A stretch of DNA of 64,000 nt from Bradyrhizobium diazoefficiens (GCF_016616885.1 NZ_CP067102.1:2570501-2634500), one strand, 5' to 3'. Positions 15,449-24,000 are shown, counted from the first letter of the stretch. Notes: generated by a model from the letters alone, not told the origin. Program-made: numbers and translations.

Positions 15449-15575
15449 GTCCTTCGAGACGACCGCTCCGCGGTCTCCTCAGGATGAGGCTAATCGGCAT
15501 TGGTCTCCGCTGAATCTGGCGCCGCATACTCCGCCCTCATCCTGAGGAGCCCGCCCAAAGCGGGCGTCTCGAAGG
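15449..15575. repeat. Inverted pair of a second dispersed repeat
   Basis: Left arm 15449-15488 (TCCTTCGAGACG ... CTCCTCAGGATGAGG) and right arm 15536-15575 (CCTCATCCTGAGGAG ... GTCTCGAAGGA) are imperfect reverse complements around a 46-nt centre. This CTCATCCTGAGGAG / GTCTCGAAGGATG motif is a familiar extragenic repeat of Bradyrhizobium and Rhodopseudomonas (recalled, not searched). With copy A it fills the 500-nt gap; no gene is seen there. Confidence 0.7.
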
Positions 15576-15778
15576 ATGGCCGCAGCAAAAACGTTCAAAT
15601 GCGATAGCCTTCCCGCAAGCGGGAGAGAGGGGTCACCTAACCCAATCTTGATTGGCCGCTCCGCGCCTCCGGCGCTATGCTGGCCACTCCCGCCACCTCT
15701 TTTCCATCACCGAAGAGTCTGCTCGCGCGGCATCGCCGCTGGCATCCGGCGGGCTGAAATACCTCAGGAGCCTGTTCA

Positions 15779-16597
15779 ATGGACAATGTGAAAACACAGG
15801 GCATCAGCATGCCCAAGCTTGGCCTCGGCACCTTCCGCATGCAGGGCGATGCCTGCCGCGCCGCGGTCGAGAGCGCGCTGTCGATCGGCTATCGCCATAT
15901 CGATACCGCCGAAATGTATGCCAACGAGGAGGCTATCGGCGCCGCGCTGGCGGCGGGCTCCGTGCCGCGTGGTGAGCTGCACGTCACGACAAAGGTCTGG
16001 CACGAAAATCTGGCGCCGGACGCGATCCGCCGCGCCTTCGATGCCAGCCTGAAGAAACTGAGGCTCGACCACGTCGATCTCTATCTCGTGCACTGGCCGT
16101 CGAAGTCGGCGAACTGGGGCGCGGTGTTCGAGACCCTGATGAAGCTGAAGGAAGAGGGGCGCACGCGGGCGATCGGCGTTGCCAATTTCACCACGGCGTT
16201 GCTCAAGATCGCGGTCGAGGATGTCAAGGCGCCGATCGCCTGCAACCAGATCGAATATCACGCGATGCTGGATCAATCGAAAGTGTTGGCCTATCTCAAC
16301 GCCAAGTCGATTCCGCTCGTCGCGTATTGCCCGCTGGCGCAGGGGCGTATTGCCTCGGACCCGATGTTGGCGGAAATCGGCGCCAGGCACAACGCGAGCG
16401 CCGCGCAAGTGGCATTGAAATGGCTGCTCGACCAGGATGGTGTCGCCGCGATCCCGAAGGCATCACGCCGCGAGAGCCAGCAGGCCAATCTGGACTCGCT
16501 GAAGATCAAGTTGGATGATGCCGACCGCGAGAAGATCGCAGCGCTGCCGAAGGACAGGCGTTGCGTCAATCCGGGCTTCGCGCCGGCTTGGGATTAG
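15779..16597 (+). CDS. Aldo/keto reductase
   Basis: A 272-residue AKR with the complete catalytic tetrad: Asp42 and Tyr47 (IDTAEMYANE), Lys72 (VTTKVWHENL) and His105 (YLVHWPSK). The C-terminal NADPH-binding segment AAIPKASRRESQQANL is also present. Size and motifs match the AKR5-like 2,5-diketo-gluconate / methylglyoxal reductase group. It reduces aldehydes or ketones with NADPH; the natural substrate is open. Monocistronic, ending at a bidirectional terminator. Confidence 0.9.
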   Translation: MDNVKTQGISMPKLGLGTFRMQGDACRAAVESALSIGYRHIDTAEMYANEEAIGAALAAGSVPRGELHVTTKVWHENLAPDAIRRAFDASLKKLRLDHVDLYLVHWPSKSANWGAVFETLMKLKEEGRTRAIGVANFTTALLKIAVEDVKAPIACNQIEYHAMLDQSKVLAYLNAKSIPLVAYCPLAQGRIASDPMLAEIGARHNASAAQVALKWLLDQDGVAAIPKASRRESQQANLDSLKIKLDDADREKIAALPKDRRCVNPGFAPAWD

Positions 16598-16625
16598 TCT
16601 CGGCAGTCCACTTTCGAATGCAAAG

Positions 16626-16649
16626 AAATGGCCCTGTGAGGGGCCATTT
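16626..16649. terminator. Bidirectional terminator-like hairpin between convergent genes
   Basis: Nine-bp perfect stem AAATGGCCC / GGGCCATTT with a 6-nt loop. The flanking A and T runs let it act on both strands. It lies between the aldo/keto reductase gene and the convergent small secreted-protein gene. Confidence 0.7.
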
Positions 16650-16666
16650 CCAGTTTGCGTTGCGCA

Positions 16667-16888
16667 TTAGTAGTCCATATGACGATGACTGCGCTTGACC
16701 ACGACGACACGGTCGTGATGGTGCCAGCCACGATGCCAGCCATAGTCGCGATGCTCGCGGAATTCGGCGCGGGCGGCGTACGGGCCGTGATGACCGTGCC
16801 TGATCACCACAGTGTCAGCACTTGCCAGCGTCGGCGCCGCAACTGCGAGCGCACCCAGAGCGGCAACGACATAACCAAGCGTCTTCAT
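16667..16888 (-). CDS. Small secreted His-rich protein (73 aa)
   Basis: A 73-residue exported protein. The signal peptide MKTLGYVVAALGALAVAAPT is cleaved near LASA-DT. The mature part of about 45 residues has roughly ten His plus many Arg, Asp and Tyr (IRHGHHGPYAAR, HRGWHHHDRVVVVK), which suggests metal or surface binding. GGAGGA precedes the ATG. A perfect EcfG consensus promoter lies 30 nt upstream, so it is very probably a general-stress-regulon member. No known domain. Confidence 0.75.
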   Translation of the reverse strand: MKTLGYVVAALGALAVAAPTLASADTVVIRHGHHGPYAARAEFREHRDYGWHRGWHHHDRVVVVKRSHRHMDY

Positions 16889-16918
16889 GATGTCCTCCTC
16901 CAACGTAATGCAACTGAG

Positions 16919-16943
16919 AACGGCACATACGCGCGAACGTTCC
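16919..16943 (-). promoter_or_regulatory. EcfG-type general stress promoter, perfect consensus
   Basis: On the minus strand, GGAAC (16943-16939), exactly 16 nt, then CGTT (16922-16919). This is an exact match to the GGAAC-N16/17-CGTT consensus known for EcfG of Bradyrhizobium and other Rhizobiales. It is 30 nt upstream of the His-rich protein start. Confidence 0.7.
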
Positions 16944-16993
16944 GGAGGAACGGGAAGAGAATTCTGAATGGATATTCAGGATCAGAACGATCG

Positions 16994-17446
16994 CTAGTCG
17001 CAGCGCTGCTGCGGAGGTGTCGGCGCGCCGGTCTTGACGTATTTGCCGTCCCTGATCGTGTATTCGCCGCGCTCGCTGCGATTGTAGATTGCGCGCAGGC
17101 TGCCTTGCTCTGAGAGCAGCAATCCGAACTCGCGCGTCTGCTGCAGCGACGGGAAGTACACCATCACATTGAGCAGACCTTCGGCGTTGACCGTGGCGGA
17201 CACCACCTCATTCTCGTCCTTGGCGTCGCCGAAATTGCGCCGGTACACCACCCGGCCGTCCTTCCGGATTTCGTAAGTCAGCAGTGCGCCCTTGTTACGG
17301 TCGGGCCGGGCTGCGCAATCGACCGCCCATGAGCCGAGCAAGCCCCATTGTTCGACCGTCTCCGCAAGCGTCTCAGCACGCGCGAGCGACGCGAACACAA
17401 TCCAAAGCACCGCTGCTGTCATCCAGCGGCTCAAACAACGCCTCAT
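16994..17446 (-). CDS. Secreted hypothetical protein (150 aa)
   Basis: A 150-residue exported protein with a signal peptide (MTAAVLWIVFASLARA after a basic MRRCLSRW start). The mature domain, mostly beta strand, begins ETLAETVEQWGLLGSWAVDC and ends PTPPQQRCD. Two Cys near the ends of the mature chain could form a disulphide. The WGLLGSWAVDC opening recalls lipocalin-like small periplasmic proteins, but no family is assigned. The ATG at 17446 is preferred because the hydrophobic core starts soon after it. Confidence 0.6.
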   Translation of the reverse strand: MRRCLSRWMTAAVLWIVFASLARAETLAETVEQWGLLGSWAVDCAARPDRNKGALLTYEIRKDGRVVYRRNFGDAKDENEVVSATVNAEGLLNVMVYFPSLQQTREFGLLLSEQGSLRAIYNRSERGEYTIRDGKYVKTGAPTPPQQRCD

Positions 17447-17570
17447 GTCCCGAAAAGCCCCGCCTCGAACAATTCCAAAGTGTACCATCCGGCGCGCGGT
17501 CGTCCACGCTCGTCCCCAATCGCGCGCGAATTTGATCCGCGTCAATGAGGCCGCGCGCGTCGGGGGTAAG

Positions 17571-17876
17571 ATGGCGCTCCCGAAGGCGAACGTGGTGAGA
17601 GCGATGCTGAATCAAGTGATGGATTTCGCGGGCGAGGTGCTGCCGGGAAGCTGTGCGCTGCCGCCTTATTCCGAGACCGCGTTCCTGGCCGAGCTGGGCG
17701 AGCGCCTGAGGTCCTCGCGCACGCGTTGCGAGCTGTCGCGCCGGGAACTCGCCCGCCGCTCCGGGATTTCAGAGCGCTACATCGCCCAGATCGAGGCCGG
17801 CAAGGGCAACGTCTCGATCGTCCTGTTGCTGCGGCTGGCCTCCGCGATCCACCGCAGCCAGCCCCCGGTGGCCTAA
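17571..17876 (+). CDS. Truncated BoxR/BzdR-like XRE regulator (HTH domain only)
   Basis: A 101-residue protein with an XRE helix-turn-helix at about residues 43-95: GERLRSSRTRCELSRRELAR, RSGISERYIAQIEAGKGNVS, LLLRLASAI. This is the N-terminal half of BoxR/BzdR-type repressors of benzoyl-CoA pathways, which continue into a shikimate-kinase-like effector domain of about 180 residues. Here the frame stops just after the HTH, and the TAA overlaps the left end of a dispersed palindromic repeat (17875-17971). The effector domain is absent downstream. It may be a relic, or a ligand-blind repressor. Confidence 0.65.
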   Translation: MALPKANVVRAMLNQVMDFAGEVLPGSCALPPYSETAFLAELGERLRSSRTRCELSRRELARRSGISERYIAQIEAGKGNVSIVLLLRLASAIHRSQPPVA

Positions 17877-17971
17877 GCATGATCCGGACCCGAAGGGCCG
17901 CGTTAGCGCAAAGTGTGAAGCGGTTTTCCCTCGCGACAAACGCGGAACGCGTTTGCGCGGAGATCATGCTT
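17875..17971. repeat. Dispersed palindromic element with AAGCATGATC ends
   Basis: The ends are perfect inverted repeats, AAGCATGATC (17875-17884) and GATCATGCTT (17962-17971). The interior has further dyads, such as GCGTT / AACGC. Elements of this form (AAGCATGATC ... GCGGTTTTCC ... GATCATGCTT) are frequent in Bradyrhizobium intergenic DNA, from general knowledge. It provides the stop codon of the regulator gene on its left. Confidence 0.65.
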
Positions 17972-17983
17972 TAACAATAAGCG

Positions 17984-19216
17984 TCACGCCCGCTTCTCCA
18001 CATTGGCGCTGCGAGAGGGCACGCCGAACTCCTTGCGGCAGACCTCGGCCAGCACGGCGACGCCTTCGCGGATCTGCTGATGCGAGGGGCTCGCAAAACA
18101 CAAGCGCAGGCGCGAGCCTGAGTGGCCCTTGTTGGTCGACCATTCCGGTCCGGGATTGATCGAGACGCCGGCGGCGAGCGCAGCCTGATAGAGCTTCAGC
18201 GTATCGACCTGGTCGGGCAGCTTCACCCACAGGAAGATGCCGCCCTTGGGCTCCTCGAATTCGGCCGCGGTCCCGAACTGCTCGTTGAGGGCCTCCATCA
18301 GCGTGTCGAGCTTGGTGCGCAGCGTCTTGGTCAGCGCCGGCACGTGGCTCGCGAAATGCGGCTTGCAATAGGTGCCGAGCACCATCTGCTCCAGCGCGCC
18401 GGAGCCGGCATCCGTCTTCAGCGCCAGCATCCGCGACATCACATCCCAGGGCGCCACGATGAAGCCGACGCGTAGCGCCGGCGCGATCGATTTCGAGAAC
18501 GAGCCGATATGGATCACGCCGCCATTTTTGCTCAAGGCGTGGATCGCGGGCGGCCGTTGCCCCGACCAGACCAGGTCGGCATAGCAATCGTCCTCGAAGA
18601 CGGGCACGCCATATTCGGCCGAAAGCCGCAGCAACTCGACGCGGCGTGTCTCCGGCATGATGCTGCCGGTCGGATTCTGCACGGTCGGAATGGTGTAGAT
18701 GTATTTCGGCCGGGTGCCGCGGCCCTTCAGATCGGCAAGCGTCGAGGCCAGCGCATCCATGCGCATGCCGTCGTCGTCGAGCGGAATGCCGATGGTGTTG
18801 ACGCCCAGCCGCATCAGCCGCTGCAGGGATCCCTGATACGTCTCCTGCTCGACGATCACGGTGTCGCCGCGCGCCAGCAGCGTGTTGTTGACGAGGTCGA
18901 GTGCCTGGAGCGAGCCGGAGACGATCATGAGATCGTCGACCGTGCAGCTGATGCCGGCATCGCGCTTCAGTTTTGTCACCAGGAATTCGCGCAGGGGGAG
19001 GTAACCCTGCGGGCCGTGCGCCAGGCCGTAGGTGGCAAGCGAGCGGCCCTCGCGTCGCAAGGCCTGATTGGCGGCCTCGATCAGCTCGTCGACCGGCACC
19101 TGCTCGGAATCGTTGTTGCCGCCGACAAAGTTGTATTTGGCGAGACCCGTCCAGCGCGCAGAAGGGGCCGGCAGCCCTGCGGGAAACAGGGGCGCGAAAT
19201 CGAAGCTGGACGTCAT
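17984..19216 (-). CDS. PLP-dependent aminotransferase, class I fold (2-aminoadipate transaminase-like)
   Basis: A 410-residue fold-type I aminotransferase. The PLP lysine lies in HIGSFSKSIAPALRVGFIVA, the cofactor-stacking region is VSGSLQALDLVNN, and YTIPTVQNPTGSIMPETRR gives the NPTG motif. It aligns with the MocR-like/LysN group of free-standing transaminases acting on 2-aminoadipate, kynurenine or branched-chain substrates. Start at ATG 19216 rather than the frame's upstream limit. Monocistronic. Exact substrate not resolved. Confidence 0.85.
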   Translation of the reverse strand: MTSSFDFAPLFPAGLPAPSARWTGLAKYNFVGGNNDSEQVPVDELIEAANQALRREGRSLATYGLAHGPQGYLPLREFLVTKLKRDAGISCTVDDLMIVSGSLQALDLVNNTLLARGDTVIVEQETYQGSLQRLMRLGVNTIGIPLDDDGMRMDALASTLADLKGRGTRPKYIYTIPTVQNPTGSIMPETRRVELLRLSAEYGVPVFEDDCYADLVWSGQRPPAIHALSKNGGVIHIGSFSKSIAPALRVGFIVAPWDVMSRMLALKTDAGSGALEQMVLGTYCKPHFASHVPALTKTLRTKLDTLMEALNEQFGTAAEFEEPKGGIFLWVKLPDQVDTLKLYQAALAAGVSINPGPEWSTNKGHSGSRLRLCFASPSHQQIREGVAVLAEVCRKEFGVPSRSANVEKRA

Positions 19217-19490
19217 GGGAGGGTTCCTCGTTATTCTTGTTGAGCGGCCGGCTTGGTACCGACCGGGCACCGCGATTTCGATGATGTCATCATGCCAGTG
19301 TTTTGCCCGACGCGTCAAACAAAATTCGTAAAATCCGCAGTCCTATCGCGCGTACCAACAAGCCATTGATTTTGCTGGTGCGGGCTACTGTGCATGGGGT
19401 TGTTTTCGCCTTTTCGATCTGCGGTCGCGACAGCGCTCGCTCAAAGCAGCGGCTGATCGACGTCCTCGATCCGGGCCGCTTCGACCTGCG
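19217..19490. other. Intergenic region with a possible dispersed sequence
   Basis: No credible gene. The stretch near 19290-19350 (TGTTTTGCCCGACGCGTCAA and following) resembles a sequence met repeatedly in Bradyrhizobium intergenic DNA. That is recollection and needs a self-genome search. A 79-codon plus-strand frame starting at TTG 19303 runs antisense into the DUF3124 gene and is not called. Confidence 0.3.
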
Positions 19491-20099
19491 CTATTTCTTG
19501 CTGACACTCCTGGTCGGACGTCCCTGGCTGATGAAAGCGTAATGCGCATTGGCGACGCCGCCAACCATCAAGGCCTCGACAACCGGCTCGGCGATCTCGC
19601 CTGTGGCGGCCCAGTCGACGATGAAATTGGCGCCGGTCCCGCCGCGCACATCGTCGGTCGGAATGAAGATCGAGATGGTGGCGAGCGGCTTCACGGCGAC
19701 CGGTGCCTTCAGATAGCTCTCGACTTGCTTTCCCGCAGTGTCGAAATAGGCGATGCGCCGCACCACCAGCGGCTGGCTTTCAGAAGCGTTGTGGACGCTC
19801 AGCGTCACCGAAAAATCGACCCGCAGCTTGCCCCGGCTCATTGCGACGCTGGAATAAGCCGGCACGTAGAAGCCGCCGGAGACGGCGACTTCCTCCTTCG
19901 GCAGCGCCGTGAGCGAATCGGCGAAGGTCTGTTCAAGGTTCACGTTGGGCTGCGCGACTGCCGGCAGAGCGGACCCGAGCGGACCTAGCAGGACCATCAG
20001 CCAGAGCAAGCTCCGTACGTGATGAGCTGCTCGCTTGCCGCATCGCAACCGGTCTCCACGGGGCGGCAAAACGGACCAATCTGGCACGTATGGACTCAT
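19491..20099 (-). CDS. DUF3124 secreted protein
   Basis: A 202-residue protein if started at ATG 20099. An N-terminal basic stretch is followed by a hydrophobic signal segment (LLWLMVLLGPLGSALPAVAQ). The DUF3124 domain carries GGFYVPAYSSVAMSRGK, FSVTLSVHNAS and RGGTGANFIVDWAA. The domain is beta-rich, periplasmic and of unknown function. The true start may be later, since a TTG just before the signal core would give a normal-length signal peptide. Confidence 0.7.
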   Translation of the reverse strand: MSPYVPDWSVLPPRGDRLRCGKRAAHHVRSLLWLMVLLGPLGSALPAVAQPNVNLEQTFADSLTALPKEEVAVSGGFYVPAYSSVAMSRGKLRVDFSVTLSVHNASESQPLVVRRIAYFDTAGKQVESYLKAPVAVKPLATISIFIPTDDVRGGTGANFIVDWAATGEIAEPVVEALMVGGVANAHYAFISQGRPTRSVSKK

Positions 20100-20481
20100 T
20101 CGCGAGATCACCCTCTGTATTCTGTTTGGCGGGATGTTGGGACCTGCTCGCCCACCCCGCAACCGCGGATCCTGGCCTTACCTTATCGCCGGCGTCTGCA
20201 TAGGTCCATTCGACGCGGGACTGCGGTCAGGTCGCAGGAATCAACCAACGTCCTCTCCGAGCGGGGCCAGATGCATGATCGGTCTCGAGCTGCCTTCCGC
20301 CTGAGAGATTGGCGCCTATATCGCTGGTATCTTCGGCGCAAGTCGGAAAGCCCGTCCGGGGAGCGGCCTGCGGGCAAATGCGGTTGCATCCAGGACACTA
20401 GCGCTTGGGCCCAAGTCCGGCTAAGGCGTCCGGCTAAGGCGTCCGTTAAGCCTCCGGCCCATAACCAATAGAGATTGGGAA
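20100..20481. other. Long leader region upstream of ribB
   Basis: 382 nt without a credible gene. The distal part has GC-rich dyads. At 20415-20452 there are two perfect 13-nt tandem copies of GTCCGGCTAAGGC plus a degraded third copy. The conserved FMN riboswitch core expected before many rib genes was looked for and not found. The region may still be a structured leader. Confidence 0.4.
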
Positions 20482-21558
20482 ATGCCCGATACCGTTCAGG
20501 AAGTCTTGCAGGCCTTTGCCCTGGGTGAACTCGTCGTCGTGACCGACGACGAAGATCGCGAAGGCGAGGGCGATCTGATCGTCGCCGCCTCATTCTGCAC
20601 GGCGGAAAAGATGGCCTTCATCATCCGCCACACCTCCGGCATCGTCTGCGCGCCTGTTACCACCGAGGACGCGCGGCGGCTGCGGCTCGATCCGATGGTC
20701 GCCCACAACGATTCCGCCCACACCACAGCCTTCACGGTCTCGATCGACTACAAGCCCGACGGCGGCACCGGCATCTCGGCCGAGGAACGCGCCTCCTGCT
20801 GCCGTGCGCTGTCCAATCCCAATGTCGGCGCCAACGACTTCGCCCGGCCGGGCCACATCTTCCCGCTGATCGCCAAGGACGGCGGCGTGCTCCTGCGGTC
20901 GGGCCACACCGAGGCCGCGGTCGATCTCTGCAAGCTCTCGGGCCTGCCGCCGGTCGGCGTCATCAGCGAATTGATGAACGACGACGGCAGCGTGATGAAG
21001 GGCGAGCAGGTCGCGCAATTCGCCGCCAAGCACAAGTTGAAGCACGTCACCATCGCCGACATGATCGCTTATCGCCAGGCGCGCGAAAAGCTGATCGAGC
21101 GGGTCTCGACCTTCACCACAGAAAGTCCGATCGGGCCGCTCCAGGGCTATGCCTACCGCTCGCCGTTCGATTCGATCGCCCACGTCGCTTTCGTCTACAA
21201 TGGCGTCGGCGACGGCAAGAACGTGCTGACGCGCTTCCACAAGCCGAACATCGTCAAGGACACCTTTACCGGCCACAAGCGCATGGCGGCCGTGCTCGAG
21301 CACTTCAAGAAGTCCGGCCGCGGCGTGCTGGTCTATCTGCGCGACGGCGCGGCCGGTGTCCCTGTCGCCCCGCTGCCTGATGAGAGCGCGACGGAAGCCG
21401 ACCGCAACCGCCAGTGGCGCGAAGTCGGTGTCGGCGCGCAGATCTTGCGCGATCTCGGCGTCACCTCGATCCGCCATCTCACCTCGTCGGTGCATGACTA
21501 CAAGGGCCTCTCGGGCTTCGGCATCGAGATCGTCGCCAACGAGCAGCTCGAAAGCTAG
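20482..21558 (+). CDS. ribB: 3,4-dihydroxy-2-butanone 4-phosphate synthase with degenerate GTP cyclohydrolase II domain
   Basis: A 358-residue protein. Residues 1-205 are the DHBP synthase domain that makes the four-carbon riboflavin precursor from ribulose 5-phosphate; visible signatures are VVVTDDEDREGEGDLIVAAS and RSGHTEAAVDLCKLSGL. Residues 210-358 align with GTP cyclohydrolase II but lack the three zinc-binding Cys of its Cys-x10-Cys-x-Cys motif, so this half should not hydrolyse GTP. A stand-alone RibA would be needed elsewhere. The alphaproteobacterial RibBX-type fusion is known to be of this kind. Confidence 0.88.
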   Translation: MPDTVQEVLQAFALGELVVVTDDEDREGEGDLIVAASFCTAEKMAFIIRHTSGIVCAPVTTEDARRLRLDPMVAHNDSAHTTAFTVSIDYKPDGGTGISAEERASCCRALSNPNVGANDFARPGHIFPLIAKDGGVLLRSGHTEAAVDLCKLSGLPPVGVISELMNDDGSVMKGEQVAQFAAKHKLKHVTIADMIAYRQAREKLIERVSTFTTESPIGPLQGYAYRSPFDSIAHVAFVYNGVGDGKNVLTRFHKPNIVKDTFTGHKRMAAVLEHFKKSGRGVLVYLRDGAAGVPVAPLPDESATEADRNRQWREVGVGAQILRDLGVTSIRHLTSSVHDYKGLSGFGIEIVANEQLES

Positions 21559-21624
21559 CGCTGTCATTCCAGGACGCGCGATGCATGCCCGGGATTCACG
21601 CAGACCCGTACATCTGCAACGCAA

Positions 21625-21653
21625 TTGCACTTGTTGCCGCGGCGCATTAATTT
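21625..21653 (+). promoter_or_regulatory. Possible sigma-70-type promoter for gcdH
   Basis: TTGCAC at 21625-21630, a 17-nt spacer, then TAATTT at 21648-21653, about 43 nt before the ATG at 21696. Spacing is ideal; the -35 match is only moderate. Confidence 0.3.
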
Positions 21654-21695
21654 GTCGGGCAATTTTTAGACGGAACCAGACCGAAAGGACGTTTC

Positions 21696-22910
21696 ATGAG
21701 CGTGCGCCCTCAGACCAAGGACAAGCCGGCTGCGGCTTCCTTCCAGTGGGACGATCCGTTCCTGCTCGATGAGCAGCTGACCGAAGACGAGCGCATGGTG
21801 CGCGACACGGCGCGCGCCTACGCCCAGGACAAGCTGATGCCGCGCGTCACCAAGGCCTATCTGGAAGAGAAAACCGACCGCGAGATCTTCAACGAGATGG
21901 GCGAGCTCGGCCTGATCGGCATCACGCTGCCGGAGGAATATGGCTGCGCCAACGCGAGCTACGTGGCTTATGGCCTCGTCGCGCGCGAGATCGAGCGGGT
22001 CGATTCCGGCTATCGTTCGATGAACTCGGTGCAGTCCTCGCTGGTGATGTACCCGATCTACGCCTATGGCGACGAGAACCAGCGCAAGAAATATCTGCCG
22101 AAGCTCGCCAGCGGCGAGTGGGTCGGCTGCTTCGGCCTGACCGAGCCCGATGCCGGCTCCGACCCGGCCGGCATGAAGACCCGCGCCGAGAAGGTCTCGG
22201 ACGGCTATCGCCTGACCGGCAGCAAGATGTGGATCTCGAACGCGCCGATCGCCGACGTATTCGTGGTCTGGGCCAAGTCGGCCGAGCATGACAACCAGAT
22301 CCGCGGCTTCGTGCTGGAGAAGGGCATGAAGGGCCTCTCCGCGCCGAAGATCGGTGGCAAGCTCTCGCTTCGCGCCTCGATCACCGGCGAGGTCGTGATG
22401 GACGGCGTCGTGGTTCCGGAAGACGCGCTACTCCCCAACGTGTCCGGCCTCAAAGGCCCGTTCGGTTGCCTCAACCGTGCTCGTTACGGCATCTCCTGGG
22501 GCGCGCTCGGCGCCGCCGAGGACTGCATGCACCGCGCCCGCCAGTACACGCTCGACCGCAAGCAGTTCGGCAAGCCGCTGGCCGCGACCCAGCTCGTGCA
22601 GAAGAAGCTCGCCGACATGGAGACCGAGATCGCGCTTGGCCTCCAGGGCTCGTTGCGGGTCGGCCGCCTGATGGACGAGGGCAAGTTCGCCCCCGAGATG
22701 ATCTCGCTCATGAAGCGCAACAATTGCGGCAAGGCCCTCGACATCGCCCGCGTCGCCCGCGACATGCACGGCGGCAACGGCATCTCGGCCGAGTACCACG
22801 TGATGCGCCACGTCCATAACCTCGAGACAGTCAACACCTACGAGGGCACCCACGACGTCCACGCCCTGATCCTGGGCCGCGCGATCACGGGCATTCAGGC
22901 GTTTTTCTGA
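21696..22910 (+). CDS. gcdH: Glutaryl-CoA dehydrogenase
   Basis: A 404-residue FAD-dependent acyl-CoA dehydrogenase. It opens with [20 protein letters not shown], shows the FAD and substrate signature [16 protein letters not shown], and has the catalytic Glu at about 383 in [20 protein letters not shown]. That ending and the [13 protein letters not shown] region ([15 protein letters not shown]) are specific to glutaryl-CoA dehydrogenase. It oxidises and decarboxylates glutaryl-CoA to crotonyl-CoA in lysine, tryptophan and aromatic degradation. AAAGGA precedes the ATG. Monocistronic. Confidence 0.92.
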   Translation: MSVRPQTKDKPAAASFQWDDPFLLDEQLTEDERMVRDTARAYAQDKLMPRVTKAYLEEKTDREIFNEMGELGLIGITLPEEYGCANASYVAYGLVAREIERVDSGYRSMNSVQSSLVMYPIYAYGDENQRKKYLPKLASGEWVGCFGLTEPDAGSDPAGMKTRAEKVSDGYRLTGSKMWISNAPIADVFVVWAKSAEHDNQIRGFVLEKGMKGLSAPKIGGKLSLRASITGEVVMDGVVVPEDALLPNVSGLKGPFGCLNRARYGISWGALGAAEDCMHRARQYTLDRKQFGKPLAATQLVQKKLADMETEIALGLQGSLRVGRLMDEGKFAPEMISLMKRNNCGKALDIARVARDMHGGNGISAEYHVMRHVHNLETVNTYEGTHDVHALILGRAITGIQAFF

Positions 22911-22918
22911 GGGTTCAG

Positions 22919-23045
22919 CTGTCATCGCCCGCCTTGTGCGCAATTGCGCACTGGGGCGGGCAATCCAGTATTCCAGAGACCTCGCCTTCGCCATCGCCGC
23001 CACGGCGTACTGGATACCCCGCTTTCGCGGGGTATGACGGCGAGG
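22919..23045. repeat. Dispersed palindromic repeat (GTCATCGCCCG family), copy 1
   Basis: Starts GTCATCGCCCG (22921), contains nested palindromes (GTGCGCAATTGCGCAC; CCCCGCTTTCGCGGGG) and ends TATGACGGCG. The same layout (GTCATCGCCCG ... GAGACCTC ... TACTGGAT-CCCCGC-TTCGCGGGG-ATGAC) recurs at 58771-58874 in the same orientation. Confidence 0.7.
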
Positions 23046-23074
23046 GTTGGGGTAGCAGTGCGCAGGGAAGTGCC

Positions 23075-23992
23075 ATGTCCGACAACGACGACGTCCCGTT
23101 CAACCGCAACTTTCAGCTGAAAGCTGGTGTCGTCGAGGAAGTCCGCCCCGGCGTGCGGCGGGTGCTCTGTAACAATCCGAGCCCGTTCACCTTCACCGGC
23201 ACCGTCAGCTACATCGTAGGTACCGGCAGCGTCGCGATCATCGATCCCGGTCCCGACGATGAGGCTCATGCGGCAGCACTTCTCGACGCCGTGCGCGGCG
23301 AGACAGTGAGCCATATCTTCGTCACCCACACCCATCGCGACCATTCGCCAAACACGCCGCGGATCAAGCAGGCGACCGGCGCGCCGGTTTATGCCGAAGG
23401 GCCGCACCGCGCCTCGCGCCCGCGCTTCGAGAGCGAGAAGCACAATCCGGAATCAGGCGCCGACCGCGACTTTGCGCCCGATGTGCGGATCGCCCATGGT
23501 GACGTCGTCGAAGGCGCCGGGTGGCGGCTCGAGGCCGTGGCCACGCCCGGTCACACCGCCAACCATCTCGCCTTTGCCTGGCCCGAGCGAAAGTTCAACT
23601 TCGTCGGCGATCACGTCATGGGCTGGTCGACGTCGATCGTGGCACCGCCCGATGGCTCGATGATCGACTACATGGAGTCGCTCGACCGGCTCGTCGCGCG
23701 CGAGGAGGATCTGTATTTCTCCGGCCATGGTCCGGAGATACCCGACGGTCAGCGCTTCGTGCGTTTCCTGATCCGCCACCGCAAGGCGCGCGAGGCCTCG
23801 ATCCTGCACCGCCTCGCCAAGGGCGAGACGGATATCCCGACCATGGTGCGCGCGATCTACATCGGTATCGATCCGCGTCTGACGACGGCCGCCGGCTATT
23901 CCGTGTTGGCGCATCTGGAGGACCTGGTCGCACGCGGCGTTGTCGCGACGGACGGCGATCCCGTGATCGGCGGGACGTACCGGATGGTGTGA
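23075..23992 (+). CDS. MBL-fold (metallo-beta-lactamase superfamily) hydrolase
   Basis: A 305-residue hydrolase. The zinc motif [10 protein letters not shown] supplies His-x-His-x-Asp-His. Further metal ligands are in [18 protein letters not shown] and YFSGHGPEI, and a C-terminal winged-helix-like tail is present. This architecture matches the LACTB2-like group, acting on nucleic acid or thioester substrates. The ATG at 23075 is chosen since everything upstream lies in a dispersed repeat. Substrate unknown. Confidence 0.85.
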   Translation: MSDNDDVPFNRNFQLKAGVVEEVRPGVRRVLCNNPSPFTFTGTVSYIVGTGSVAIIDPGPDDEAHAAALLDAVRGETVSHIFVTHTHRDHSPNTPRIKQATGAPVYAEGPHRASRPRFESEKHNPESGADRDFAPDVRIAHGDVVEGAGWRLEAVATPGHTANHLAFAWPERKFNFVGDHVMGWSTSIVAPPDGSMIDYMESLDRLVAREEDLYFSGHGPEIPDGQRFVRFLIRHRKAREASILHRLAKGETDIPTMVRAIYIGIDPRLTTAAGYSVLAHLEDLVARGVVATDGDPVIGGTYRMV

Positions 23993-24000
23993 GGCGAATG

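Noticed and set aside
19303..19542. 79-codon plus-strand frame beginning at TTG
   Set aside because: Runs antisense into the DUF3124 gene and overlaps a probable dispersed sequence; no ribosome binding site.
20290..20350. CCTGAGAGATTGGCGCC-like segment in the ribB leader, possible riboswitch
   Set aside because: It echoes pieces of glycine or TPP aptamers, but the other conserved parts are absent. No FMN aptamer core either.
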